From Archilochus colubris (lineage: Eukaryota; Chordata; Aves; Apodiformes; Trochilidae): DNA of 64,000 nt. This document shows positions 8,943-25,905 of this stretch, one piece after another. The stretch's first letter is position 1; each line of letters opens with the position of its first letter. The notes below the pieces were generated by a model. It was given only the letters and a program-made list of their open reading frames with translations, was not told where the DNA came from and searched no databases. Both the position numbers and the translations under genes were made by a program. The stretch is from NCBI GenBank assembly GCA_023079485.1, contig CM041097.1, positions 14,603,561-14,667,560 of the forward strand. Direction: 5' to 3'.

Positions 8943-11654
8943 TAGCTGAATGCACCATGGTGAGGAATGAACTGGACAATTTTCACTACAAGCAAAACCT
9001 CCATCTGGATTTTTTTGGACTCCAAGATGCCTTGAGTTTTCCCAACTTCCCATGGTCCTCAGGTGTGGAAATCTACTGGACTGTCACTTAAACAAGGAAT
9101 TTCCCTGAAGCCATGTCTGTAGCAGCGAATATATTAGAAATGGACACTGGATTGAAGTTCAGCCACATAATTGCTCTTATCAGTGTTAACAGTGGTCTGG
9201 ACTGTTTGCTACAAACCTGTGAGATTTTCCTTACAGGAGTTCATCATCTTGCCACTATTTGACATAGATTGTTTTCGGGGGGGAAATAAACGTTACTGTG
9301 GACTTATTTTTATACTGATGGTGTCTTTTGTAGGTGGTAGCTAAGCAGACAGACACCCTCAATGGAGAGGACCCCGTGACAAGGGGAGAAAATGTGTGAG
9401 GCACAATAGAAAGAAGCCCTCAAGAAGGGAATATGGCTTTAGTGTTTTTATAGCAATGTTCCTTTAATGGAATATAAAATAGCACAACTCAAGAAATAGT
9501 CTGTTTTGCCCAGCCTTTTGCAAGTAATTTGGGATAAGAAGCTATCAGGAGTTTAAAACAAAAAAACAAAAAAACACAACCAAACCAAACCCAACAAAAA
9601 CCCAGAAAAACTTGTTTGAGGCCATAGCTCAGAAAACAAGTATAAAAATGTTTGCATGATACAAAACCTGTTTATTCTTCTGAATAGGATTTGATTGCAG
9701 AAGAAACTAAGAGTTAATTCTAATTTAAAAAAAAAAAATCCCAAAACATCAAATAGACAAAGGCAAATAACCTCTAAAACCATATGCCCAAAGATTGTAT
9801 TTATTGACCTATGCTGTATACCATAGGCCTTTGTTATTAAAAAAAAAAACAAAACTGTATTGGTCAAATTAGGCTGGATTTGCCTTCCAGACAGTCAAAA
9901 CAGCCCTTTAAAAGTATTTAAATATTTTCTAAAAAACCCATGAAACTCAGTTTCTTTATGTGTTGTTTGTATGACTATATTGTTAGCATTATACTTGCAA
10001 TCAGATTTTTTTCCAAATTCTGGCATTAACACCAATTTGACAGCAGAGTTCATGGTGAAGCTCAGATGCCTGCATCACAGCCATCCCATGCCCAGGCTTT
10101 ATGCATAAAGGGATTTGACACAGTTTTATAGAGTCCAGTCAATTTTTATGAACTATTTTGTTTGGCTTCAAAAACACCTCAAAACTGAATTTTGCTAAAG
10201 GGCTTGTTGTATAATGATTTGATTTGTCTGGATGTTTTAAAGTTTTTTAAACATCAGGTAAAGTCTCGAAACTCTAATGATACTTTTATTATGGGGCAAA
10301 GCAAAGGAAAACGAATTCCTAACCAAGAAAATATTTTTTTCTGCCTTAAAAGGGGCACCAGCTATTGCTGAGAAGAGACAATCTGAGCCTGTCCAAGTGT
10401 TCGTGTAGCCCAGCCTTCTCCCCAGTTCTGGTGGCAAGTTGTACATCAGGGAATCCAAAGCCACTCTGAGTAGCAGTTGCTTGGTTGTTTACCTAATGAT
10501 GCTTTCAGTTTAACCTGAACTTGCTACAAAAATCATTGTTACACAGCAAAACAACAAGAAGCCTCTATGCAGACACTTTAGCTTGGAATTGATACAAAAG
10601 ATCGCATTGAGAAAGCGAAGTACTGGAGATGTTTATTATGCAAACTTTAAAAAAAAAAAAATAGTCAGCTTTTCAGGAACAAAAGGATTTGTGTTTAGCG
10701 AGATGCCCTGTTTGAAAGGATTGTTAGAACTGCGATTGGTTTAACATAAAAAGGAACCAAAGTGATAACGCCACAAAGAGCAATCAAAGAGTATGAAATC
10801 CTGCACATTTGGAGTGAAATCCACAGCTCTGAAGTCCCCGGGGCAGAGCTTCCACTTCAGGATAGCATCAGTCACAAGTGCAATTTGACTCTTGATAGAC
10901 ACCAAGGTAAAAAGAAACAAAATTAGGCAAGAATGGATGCTAGCGAGTTTGTGATCCAACTCTCCTCTGTTTTGTTTTATTTTGTTTTGTTTTAAAGGTT
11001 CTGTTGATCTGAAAGCATAAATGGCAAATTCGTGCTCCTTCAGTAGCTGCAGACACATTAAAAAGTGAATTTCTGATTGCTGCTGGTGCAGAGCCAGTGT
11101 CTGTGGTCACCTGCGTCGTGTGGTCCTTAAGCCATTGGGAATAAGGAGTTAGAACAAATTCTGTCTGCCCTTGAGCATAAACCTGCTTCAATATTATGTT
11201 TTAGATCTTGGTTATAAGCAGAACATTGTTCCTGAAGCTTTTTATTGTCACGTAGTTCTTACTGTAAATAATTAAGGAAGCTTAAAAATTAATTTTTCCT
11301 CGCAAAATTGAATTTGCAGTGGCTGGGTTGTTTCTAGACAGATTTTTGGTATTAATTTAAGAGATACAGTTTTTATAGTCTTTCCAACTTCTCGTTATGA
11401 CTCCTGCAGTTTTCTTAACCTAAAAAATTGCTGCAATGATGAACAAAGAATTATACAAGAAAAAAAAAACATACTTTTGTATCTTTATTTTGGAATTTCT
11501 TGTTCTATTATAAATATTGAAGTATCCCTATTTCAGAAGACATATTTTGTTAATTGATTGTACATATTTAAATATGTATTTTTGCACAGGTCTTTTTTTC
11601 TTATATCCAGTTTTGGTACAATTGAGATCATCTAGTATTTATTTATTAATTAAT

Positions 11655-11698
11655 TAAAAAAAAAAAAAAGGCAAAAAAAAAAAACAAAAACAAAAAAG
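11655..11698 (+). repeat. A-rich tract in ATXN7 3' UTR
   Basis: Runs of 13 and 12 A's are followed by CAAAAACAAAAAAGC. It may pair with the T/G tract at 11958-12038. Confidence 0.9.
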
Positions 11699-11957
11699 CA
11701 AATACCTTTTTATAATTTGAAGTGGTTCACTGCCAAGCCAATAGTTAACATGCCTACTTTGCAACTTAAGGGATGCCTCTGTTTTGTGAAAGCTGTGTCC
11801 CTTGTCACCTCTTGGGAGTGGATACACACAAACTACGGCCCAGGTCCTGCAGCCGGGTTCTGCCAGCACAGGACTGGAGCCAAACTGGTCAATGTGGCAT
11901 TGCTTATCAGTTGCCCGATTCCCAGAAGACTACATTTAGTTAAGTGACACACTGCTT

Positions 11958-12038
11958 CTCTTTTTTTTTTTGTTTTGTTTGTTTGGGGGTTTTTTGTTTT
12001 TTTTTTTTGTTTCTTTTTGTTTTGTTTTGTTTATTTTT
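11958..12038 (+). repeat. T/G-rich tract in ATXN7 3' UTR
   Basis: About 80 bases of T runs broken by single G's (TTTTGTTTTGTTTG type) and one GGGGG. Low-complexity sequence about 260 nt downstream of a complementary A-rich tract. Confidence 0.9.
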
Positions 12039-12215
12039 CAGTGTTCGTGTGCGTGTGTGCGTGGCGCATCCGTGTGGGTCTCATGTGGTTTAAAACTAAT
12101 GGAAAAAACTGAAAGTGCCTGATATAAACTAGTTTTAAGCTTGGACTGTTTAGACAGCTTCTCCTTAAAAGACTTGAATGTTCAGTTGAAATTTTGGAGC
12201 TTGCTTTTTCCACCT

Positions 12216-12268
12216 ATGTGTATGTGTGTGTGTGTGTGTACGTGTATGCACACACACACATATATAGA
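12216..12268 (+). repeat. (TG)n/(CA)n microsatellite in ATXN7 3' UTR
   Basis: A TG run (12224-12239) is followed within about 10 bases by a CA run and TATATA. The two arms are complementary and could fold back in the transcript. Confidence 0.85.
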
Positions 12269-12999
12269 TACGTTTTCTGAAATTAATGAGATGGATTGAC
12301 AAAAGAAAGGAAATGATGCTGGTAACTTTTGTACATCTTTTAATTAGGATACCTTGTGTTGGAACAATCCCGTTGATAACTTGTATTTAATACAATGCCA
12401 AGGGTTTGAACTATGGTTTTAACCAGTGGTTTATTTAACTCTCATTTTGGAAAAGGGGAGGGGTATTAATAAATGAAATAATTAAGAAAAACATTCAGAA
12501 TAGTTGATATTCCAGGAAAGCAAAACAAAACAAGTAAGTACCTCTTAAAACCATTAAAAAAAAAAAAAAGATGTGATTTCCACATGACATTTCTAAGGCA
12601 GTTGTCTTCCTGTAAGAGTTCTCTTGCCAAGGAATCTCTCTCTCTCGTCTTTTACTCATTCTGTCTTGGAGGAGGGAATTGGGCTTAGGAAGATTCTTAA
12701 ATGTTTCACTGTTCAGCAGAAAATAATCATTTTTACCTTTTGTGCAAGATATTTTACGTTTTAAAGATAATTTTAAAATGAGCACTACATAATGTCAATG
12801 TGAATGTAGGCCTTGAAAGCATCTTGCTCAGTGTTGAGCCTGGTTCTAAAAGCAATCTCCTGTGTAAAATGTGTGAATAGTTTGATAATTTGTATACATA
12901 ATCAAGAGCATCTGATCAGCTGAACTCTGTGTTGGCTGCTGTATAGTACATGAACAAATGTCATGGGATAGAAAAATTACTTTGGATATTTAAAAGAAA

Positions 13000-13157
13000 A
13001 ATAAATATATAGTCTATTTGTTTTGTAACAAGTTTCTGTAAATAAAATAATTTATACTATTTATAAGAAAAAGTTGTGCTTTGCTTCATGAAAAGATTAG
13101 TTTGTTGAACAAACATGTTACTAAACAAGGCAATAAAAATTAGGACTTTTCAATAAA
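13000..13157 (+). terminator. Cluster of candidate poly(A) signals for ATXN7
   Basis: AATAAA occurs at 13000-13005, 13041-13046, 13132-13137 and 13152-13157, within a strongly A/T-rich stretch that ends where base composition becomes more balanced. The signal at 13041 lies in TGTAAATAAAATAATTTA and looks the most likely. Which one is used cannot be told from sequence. Confidence 0.5.
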
Positions 13158-13160
13158 TGA

Positions 13161-16100
13161 GGTTGGTTGCATGGAATACATGATATGTTTCTGCTTCATT
13201 ATAAAATCATTCACCATTAAAGGAAAACATTACCTGTATCGGTGCCTATGTGAACTAATTTCAGAGAATTGGATGTGGTCAAATTCTGTCCCTGTAGCTC
13301 AGCAGGAGCAGCTGCAGTCTGCCCAGCAGGGGTGGCTCTTCACCTGCTGCCAGGGTTTGGTACCTGGCTGTGAGAGTGCCTGCATCAGCTCTGCAGAGCT
13401 TTTCCCATGCAAAGGATGTTTTGTTAATTAAGGTTCATGCTTTATTGTTTTCTAAATAGAATGACGAGAAGCAGCTTTTGCAACCTCAAATGCAGTATGT
13501 TGAATGGTTGGAGGGTGGGGGATGTTAATTATTTTTTCTTAAAAAAAAAACCCCCATCTTCTGTGTTTTCACAGTTTAAAAGATCCAGTGTGTGAATCCA
13601 GCAGGTTAAATGCTCCTGCAGGCTTTTCACTGCATGTGGTTCAGGACTTGAGTGGTGGATGAGTTCTGAGGTTTGTGAAATTGGTAAAACTCCTGCTAGT
13701 GGGATAGGAATTCATCATTACATCCATGGCAATGCTTACTTTATTCTATCTCCCTTGCTTTTTTTTTTTACCTCTTAAAACATTAAGAACAAAGTTTCCC
13801 TTAGTACTTGCAATAAATACTGCAAGATACAAGTGTCAGGCGGGAGGCAGGTTCTGCTTTGCTGTTGCAGAATGGACACTTCAAATTTTTATATATTTAC
13901 CTTTTCTATTGACTAAAATAATTTGAGGTTGGTTTTTTTTCTCACCTTCCTGCAAATGTCTTTCTTTTCTAGTAGGAATTTCTAATTTCTGCTCCACCCT
14001 ATAAACTGTTGGCACCGGAGTTGGTTGTGCTGGGCTATACGAGTGGCAGCAACACAGGACAGGAGCCCACCAAGCAGAGCAGAGCTCACTTTGTCATCAC
14101 CTTCAGGCAAGTTTGTGATTCAAGCTGTCTGCTTCAAAACTGAAGGGTTAATTCTGCATTTAAACTTATTTTAAATAGGGTCTGTGTCCTCTAAAACTAG
14201 AGAGGAAGAGGAGGGGGGGAAAGTTGTATTAATCTCATGTAGCCCTGAGCTCTTTGAGGTACCTCAGAGCTCTGCAGGTTTGCTGTGTCCTCCCTCTCTC
14301 CTTGCTGGATTGAGCACCACTGGTGGCACCTACACCTCAGGCCAGAGAGCAGAGCAGAGCTGATGGGGGGTTCCTTGCTTCTCCCAGTGACACCCATCAG
14401 TTCTGTGAAGGGTTTTGTCATGGGAAACACCCACTCACCCAGTCAGTGCAGCCTTCCCAGGTATGCATAGAGAGCAGTTTTTCCTCCTGTCACTGATTGT
14501 CTGAAAGGCAAATATTCCAGTTTGTGTTTGGGGGGAGCTACTCGGTGCTGCAGGAGTTTGAACCCAACAGTGTGTGTGTGTGATGCACATCCCCATGCCT
14601 GAGGTTCTGACCACCTTTGGGTTACAAATGGCAGATGGTGACGAGTCCTTCGAACCTGAGGGTGACAGCCTCCTCTTGCTGCAGGTTTGTTGGGCTCAGA
14701 GGCTACATAAAAAACCCCCTTTGGTAGAAAAAAATCCCTGAATGCCAGTCCTGCACCCACAGCCCATGCAGAGCTGGCCCTGTGCCCCCCACACCCAGTG
14801 CCTTTACGGTGTGGCTGCTGTGCCTTAAGCCAGCTACTGACACAACCAGTACAAGGGCTGGCAATTGGCTTTATTTAAATGCAAATTCCTGTTGGTTCAT
14901 TATTATCGCATTCTGCTGCAACAAATAAACACACGTGGCTTGTGGGATTCATCCTGGGACTCTTAATTTGACTGAATGCTTTCCTCAGTGCTTTGGCTGA
15001 GAGGGCTGCATTAGCTGCTGGATTTGTTCCTAACAAGCAGCATGGGATCTTTGTCGTGGAAAAGCAGCATATGCTTGTTTGGGTTTTGTTGGGGGTTTTT
15101 TTTGTTGTTTTTTTTCTGGACCACCAAACCTCAGGGGTATCAAAAAACCCTGCATCTTTTCTGAAGTTTTTCAGACTAACCTGGAGTCAAACTTTATTGA
15201 CAAAGGATGAAGAGCAGCCTGAGAACTGCATTCAAAAAGCCTTGTACAAGGCCATGGGGAATGACTGGAGTTGACATTTGTAGTCAGCTGGGTACAAAAC
15301 TTCCTTCAGTACCAGCAGGGATAGTTTGTTGCTGCTCTTCAGGACAGTACTGGAAGTTTTCTTTGTCCTCCATTTTGCAGTGGAGCTCCCTCCCTTCACC
15401 TGTGTCCCTGTCCACAGCAGGTGGCTTTTTTCTAAAGCAAGTGCCTTGTCTCTTGTCTGCAAGACTGGACCTTAAACTCTTCAGTGAGAGAAGAAAGGGA
15501 GCCTTTGGGCAGCCAGCAGGTGAGCCAGAGAAGTGTTTGCACATAAACTGCATTTCAACCATTTTGTAGCAGAGCTTTACTGAGCAAACCCTCAAACACC
15601 CCATCCCCTGCCCTTCCCTCTTGCATGTCACAGCTTAATGGCAGTGAATGTGTTGCTGAGTGAGGTGGAAAGTGTCTCCCTGGCCTGGCTGCATCTCAAA
15701 GTCTGTCTCTGATTCTGGTTACCTTGTTGCCAGTATGAAGTCACCCTCCCAAAGTGAAATTGGAGAATGGCATTAGTTCAAGGAACTGCACAAGCTTAAA
15801 TTACAAGAGAGAATGTACAACTTTGGCATGTGGACTATAAATCCAGGGAAAGGTGTCAAGACTGAGGCATGAACTGTGTCTGGAGTGCCACTCACAATCA
15901 GAATTAAATTAGATGGGAATAATGAGATGAAATAAACCAAAGGTAAATCATGAGATGGTGAGAATTAACTTGAAATTACTTCAAGGTTTGAAGGAAACAG
16001 AAATCCTTCTGTTCATTTGACATAGATATTGGAAGCAGACAGTTAAGAAAGAACAGGAAAAATTATGCCCTTGGTCAGCACAAGGCCTGACCATCCTGGA

Positions 16101-18165
16101 CCCCTCTTTGGAAAAAGACTCTGTATCAGGTGGCTATTTTATTTCTTTTTTTTTTTTTTTCTTTTCTTTCTCTAGGACAGGGATGCAATCAGCTGCTCTG
16201 GCTATCCTGGTGCATCCAGCTGTGGATTTCAGGAGGTGCTGCTTTTGCCTACAGCTGTGCAGAATCTTATCCCACCGTTTGGGATGGCAGAGAGGCCAAA
16301 CTTCTGTGCAAAGCCTTCAGATAATTCAGGTAAAATTGCTGTGACTCTTCCCTGCCAGGTCTTGGCCTGAAAAGCTTTGTTAAGGAGCTCTGCTGGTTCT
16401 TCCAAGCACTTCCTTTGTAGGACAGGCTGAGATCAGAAAACAAGCAAGGCAAGTCAGGGGCTTTGCTCTGGTAGGGTCTGTGCACTGATGTCATGAACAG
16501 TCTGTTTTTTTTCATCCACCTGAGGTTCTGACATGCTTGGCTCTCATGGGATGATAGTGATGGTTACCATAAAATAAGTGAAAGCTCTAAAAATACCTTA
16601 AGGTACACCAAGTTTAGTAATGCATTCATTTTCCTCCCAAATAGACACTTCTGGCCTTTTTTAATGTTGCTTTTACCTGCATTAAAGAGCAGGAAGACTT
16701 CTCTGCAGTTCATGAAGCTTTCCTTCATTTGCTGGTTTTCTCAGGCAAGTTTCTGTTCCCTTCAGCTTCCAATTCAAAATGTATTTGGTGATGCATAAAC
16801 TGACATGAACTACTGAGATTTATTTCACAAATAAATTATTTCACAAAGCTTTGATACAGTTAATTAAAGGCCAGCTGAAACACAAATATGTTGGAAAGGA
16901 AAATTCATCTGTGCACCAGAAATTATTTTACTTCAGGTGAGTGAAGTCTGTGGCCCACACCCTCTGTAGTGTGGCCTTTGATAGACTTCAGGTGTGCATC
17001 TATGACAGGGGAAAAAGGAAGCCAGAACTAAAGTCATCTTAGCCAGCTGTACTTTATCTGATATGGAACAGATCTAAAAAACCTGAGAGATTACTGCAGC
17101 TCTGAAAAGTCTCAATATTGACCTAAATTAATTTAGAATTTTTTAAGAAGTAAAAGTTAGAAATATAGACTCAGTAGCTGACTACATAGTAAACAAATCA
17201 GGGCCCTCTCTTTTATTATTTTCACTTTACTATAGAGAGTGAAAAATCAGAATTTTCTTCTAATCAGTACTGTCTGAAATCTAAATCTTTGAACTCTAGA
17301 TAGCTACTCTAAATAGCTACTTTTTGGGGATTTAAAAAAAAAAAACCAACAAAACAAAACCTAAAAACCCACAAAAACAAACAAAACCATCCCAACCCTC
17401 CCCCCTACTCCTCCAAAAAAAACCCAAAGCAGAAAAACATAATGGCTTTAAATAAGTAGTAAAAGAAAATAAAAAATCCTTAGGTTGTATTCTGGGTTGC
17501 AGAACAGTTAGCAGAGAATATTAATGGACCCTCAACACTTCTGCTGAGTCTCACCCCAGCAGGGGAAGTGATTCACAGGCAGGAGATCCTCTGTGATCTC
17601 CCAGTAAGAGGAAGGGGCATGTGAAATTCCATGCTGTCCCAGTGCTGCTCAGGAACTTCCAAATGTCAGGATCATTCTGTGGGTACATCTCCCTGTTGGT
17701 GTTTAGTTTGGGCATTAGAGTGACAATGAGTACAGACAGCACGTGGATTCTGTTGCTAAGTGCAGTGGCATCAAACAGTCTCACAGAACTAAGTTGCAGA
17801 CTTTCTTTGGGAGGAAAAAAGAAACCCCAAGCCGGGTAAACAGCTGCTGCTGCAGGCCCTGCTATGGCCAGAAGCCATGTGTCATCAGTATGGCAGCAGC
17901 CTACTTGAAATACTTACTCCTCAGCAGCTGTGAAGAAAGAAATTGTAACCCCCCTGCAGCATTTGATCAGTTGTGTCAAACTGCAACAGGATCTTCTGCC
18001 CTTCCTCCCATTATTTTGACACCTGCAAGCCTGACAGAGGAAGTCACTGCAAAGGTAACACTTTGTTAATCTGCTTTCTCTTCAGCAGCTCACAAAAGCA
18101 GAGACTGCTTCACTTAGAGGTGTTCCCCAACTTACAGTTTTTATGATTATTGCTTCCCCATAGTC
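13161..18165. other. Gap between ATXN7 and PSMD6 3' ends
   Basis: About 5 kb of unique sequence between two convergent 3' ends. Open frames here are short, lack splice context and match nothing I recognise. An A/C-rich low-complexity stretch lies at 17332-17420 and T-rich runs near 15092-15116 and 16146-16161. Confidence 0.7.
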
Positions 18166-18566
18166 AAAGAATCATAGAATTGGCTGGGTTGGAAGGGACC
18201 TCAGAGATCATCAAGTCCAACCCTTGATCCACTACCGTTGCAGTTCCCAGCCCATGGCACTGAGTGCCACATCCAGTCTCTTTTTAAATATCTCCAGGGA
18301 TGGAGAATCCACTACTTCCCTGGGCAGCCCATTCCAATGTCTGATCACCCTCTCTGTAAAGAAATTCTTTCTAATCTCCAACCTAAACCTCCCCTGGCAC
18401 AACTTGAGACCGCATCCTCTTGTCTTGCTGAGAGTTGCCTGGGAAAAGAGCCCAACCCCCCCCGGCTCCAACCTCCTTTCAGGGAGTTGTAGAGAGTGAT
18501 GAGGTCTCCCCTGAGCTCCCTCCAGGCTGAACACCCCCAGCTCCCTCAGCCTCTCCTCATAGGGTC
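18166..18566 (-). mobile_element. CR1 LINE fragment, minus orientation
   Basis: About 400 bp of CR1 3' end read on the minus strand, beginning with AATCATAGAATTGGCTGGGT at the forward left edge, the complement of the CR1 tail. The body matches the copy at 6775-7067 closely, so both belong to the same subfamily. The right edge, at CCTCTCCTCATAGGGTC, is the 5' truncation point. The 100-codon open frame within it is a shadow of the repeat. Confidence 0.93.
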
Positions 18567-18834
18567 ATTTTCACCCTTAATCCTTCTGCCTAAGATGTAA
18601 TTTTCTGGTAACAATCATCCATCCTGCATGGGCAGTGCACAACCTCAACTAAAATTTTTTTGGCTACTTCACTATTATGCAACTGATTTACTTCCCCTTT
18701 GATTCAAGTACTTGAAAACCAAGCACAGAATGGCCACTGCTTCTCTCTGTTCACAGATCCTTACCCTGCTCTGCTCTTAAACACTGAACAGTGTTTACCC
18801 AGTCAAGGAAAGGAACAAAGATAATTACGAGATC

Positions 18835-19038
18835 ATCAACTGTATCATACATTTAATAAATGAGCTGGGATTCATACACCAAAACAGAACATTGTGTACA
18901 TAATGAAGTGGAAAGTAAAAACACTACCTCTCTCTAGTATTTTTTTACCTACAGTATACCAAGTTATACAATATATTTATAGGTTACTTCCAAAATGTTT
19001 TAAACATCTAAATTTTGCATTCCCTCTCGTTAAAAAAA
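18835..19038 (-). other. PSMD6: PSMD6 3' UTR (approximate)
   Basis: Short A/T-rich sequence between the stop codon (19039-19041) and a candidate poly(A) signal on the minus strand (ATTAAA, 18852-18857). A T/G-richer stretch follows, as expected downstream of a cleavage site. The end point is estimated. Confidence 0.55.
18852..18857 (-). terminator. Candidate PSMD6 poly(A) signal ATTAAA
   Basis: Forward TTTAAT is ATTAAA on the minus strand, about 185 nt after the PSMD6 stop. No canonical AATAAA occurs between it and the stop codon. Confidence 0.5.
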
Positions 19039-24830
<5,792 letters not shown>

Positions 24831-25070
24831 GGCGGCGGGACAGGACCGGACCGGACAGGTCCAGGGGCTGCGCGGCTCCGCTTCGGACAGCGGCGGTGAG
24901 GAGGAGGAGGAGGAGGCGGCGCGGCCCAGTGACTCAGCCGCGACGGGCGGAAACGGCGGCGAGCTTCCGGAGTGACAACGCCCCCTGCCGTCCCGGGGGT
25001 GTGTGTGTCTGGTGAGGGTGCGGGAGGCGGCGCGCATGCGCGGGGTGGAGCGCGGCTGCCCCAGGGAGGG
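24831..25070 (-). promoter_or_regulatory. PSMD6: PSMD6 CpG-rich promoter and 5' UTR
   Basis: GC- and CpG-rich sequence upstream of the PSMD6 ATG, with no TATA box seen. It includes a (GAG)n run at about 24897-24916, an ETS-like CCGGAAG (minus strand, 24964-24970) and an antioxidant-response-element core. The transcription start is not resolvable from sequence. Confidence 0.7.
24930..24938 (+). promoter_or_regulatory. Antioxidant response element core (TGACTCAGC)
   Basis: TGACTCAGC preceded by G matches the RTGACNNNGC consensus bound by CNC-bZIP/small-Maf dimers (NFE2L1, NFE2L2). It lies about 100 bp upstream of the PSMD6 start codon. NFE2L1 is known to induce proteasome subunit genes through such sites when proteasome activity falls. 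Its use here is inferred. Confidence 0.6.
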
Positions 25071-25082
25071 TGGGGTGAAAGA

Positions 25083-25137
25083 GAACCGAACCAAACCAAA
25101 CCAAACCGAAACGAAACGAATCGAAGCGAACCGAACC
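25083..25137 (+). repeat. Pentanucleotide array, 11 units of GAAMC type
   Basis: Eleven 5-bp units (GAACC, AAACC, GAAAC, GAATC, GAAGC variants) sit in perfect register immediately upstream of the PSMD6 promoter. The variants are interspersed, suggesting an older imperfect array. Confidence 0.9.
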
Positions 25138-25405
25138 GATGGACACGGGCACCTCCTGCCCTGCCGGGGCTGCTCCCAGCCTGGGTTCAGGCAGTGCCCG
25201 GGAGGCGGCAGCCACAGCTTGGCTGGGACACCCGGGGCAGGGGTCCCGGCGCCTTCCCAGGGGAGGATTTATTCCTCATGTCTGACCTAAATCTCCCCTC
25301 TTTCAGCCTAAAACCCTCCCTGCCGCTCCCTCTCCTTATTAAAAGTCCCTCCCCAGCTTTCCCGTGGCCCCTTCAGGTGCTGGGAGGTGCTCCCGGAGCC
25401 TTCCT

Positions 25406-25496
25406 GGTTTGGTTGGGTGATGGGTTCGGATTGTGGTGTTGGGGCAGGAGTTGGACCGGGTGGTCCCGGGGTCTCTTCCAACCCCAACATCCTCTG
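25406..25496 (+). mobile_element. Short CR1 tail nested in the minus-strand CR1
   Basis: About 90 bp resembling a CR1 3' end in plus orientation (GGCAGGAGTTGGACC, GGTCTCTTCCAACCCCAAC). It separates CGGAGCCTTCC from TTTTCCAGGCTGAACA, which are adjacent in the CR1 consensus as I recall it. Confidence 0.65.
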
Positions 25497-25616
25497 GTTT
25501 TCCAGGCTGAACACCCCAGCTCGGCACAGCAGAGCAGCTCCAGCCCTCTGAGGGCTTTCATGGCCACGCTTGGAGTCACTCCATGAGCTCCGTGTTCTCC
25601 CCACGTTTGGGGGCTC

Positions 25617-25766
25617 TGGAACTGCGTTTTTAAGCACAATACTTTTTTTTTTTTTTTTGCTGGCACCTCTATTCCAGGGTTGTGTTTTTCATCAAGGAGA
25701 AACTGTTCCCTCAGCTGTCTCAGCACAGGGTATTCCTTTGCCTTCTTTACATGGGGTGTGAGTTAT
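25617..25766 (-). repeat. 140-bp segment, copy 1 (inserted in CR1)
   Basis: It shares a collinear block with 27105-27251: TAAGCACAAYAC, a T run (18 here), GCTGGCACCTCTATTCCAGG, GAAACTGTTCCCTCA and GGGTATTCCTTTGCCTTC. It lacks an 8-bp piece (TCATGGG-like) found in copy 2. It interrupts the CR1 between GGAACTG and GGTCTCACC. On the minus strand the T run reads as poly(A), but shared sequence continues past it. I do not recognise the family. Confidence 0.8.
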
Positions 25767-25905
25767 GCACTGCAGGGATTGGTCTCACCAGAGGGGGACA
25801 GTCCCCTCCCTTGTCCTGCTGGACACCCTGTGTTTGAGGGAGCCCAGGAAAAGGTTGGGTTTCTGGGCACCAAGCACACTGGAGGCTCATGTTGAGCTTC
25901 TTGGC

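Larger units (their letters stand above)
8943..13160 (+). other. ATXN7: ATXN7 3' UTR (approximate end)
   Basis: From the stop codon the sequence is A/T-rich, with many homopolymer tracts and no credible ORF. It runs to a cluster of poly(A) signals around 13.0-13.16 kb. About 4.1 kb is close to the long 3' UTR I recall for human ATXN7. An early AATAAA at 9285-9290 and another at 12468-12473 could give shorter forms. The exact end is not determinable here. Confidence 0.5.

Noticed and set aside
18232..18534. 100-codon minus-strand open frame
   Set aside because: It lies wholly within the CR1 fragment and covers its 3' end, not the reverse-transcriptase domain.
24972..25586. 204-codon plus-strand open frame upstream of PSMD6
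   Set aside because: It crosses the pentanucleotide array and the CR1 block; the composition is repeat-derived and no family resemblance is seen. It is not evidence of a divergent gene.
25680..25760. Minus-strand frame in the 140-bp segment resembling a coding sequence
   Set aside because: The same frame is broken by the 8-bp indel and a stop in the second copy, and no known protein was recognised, so I do not call a pseudogene.
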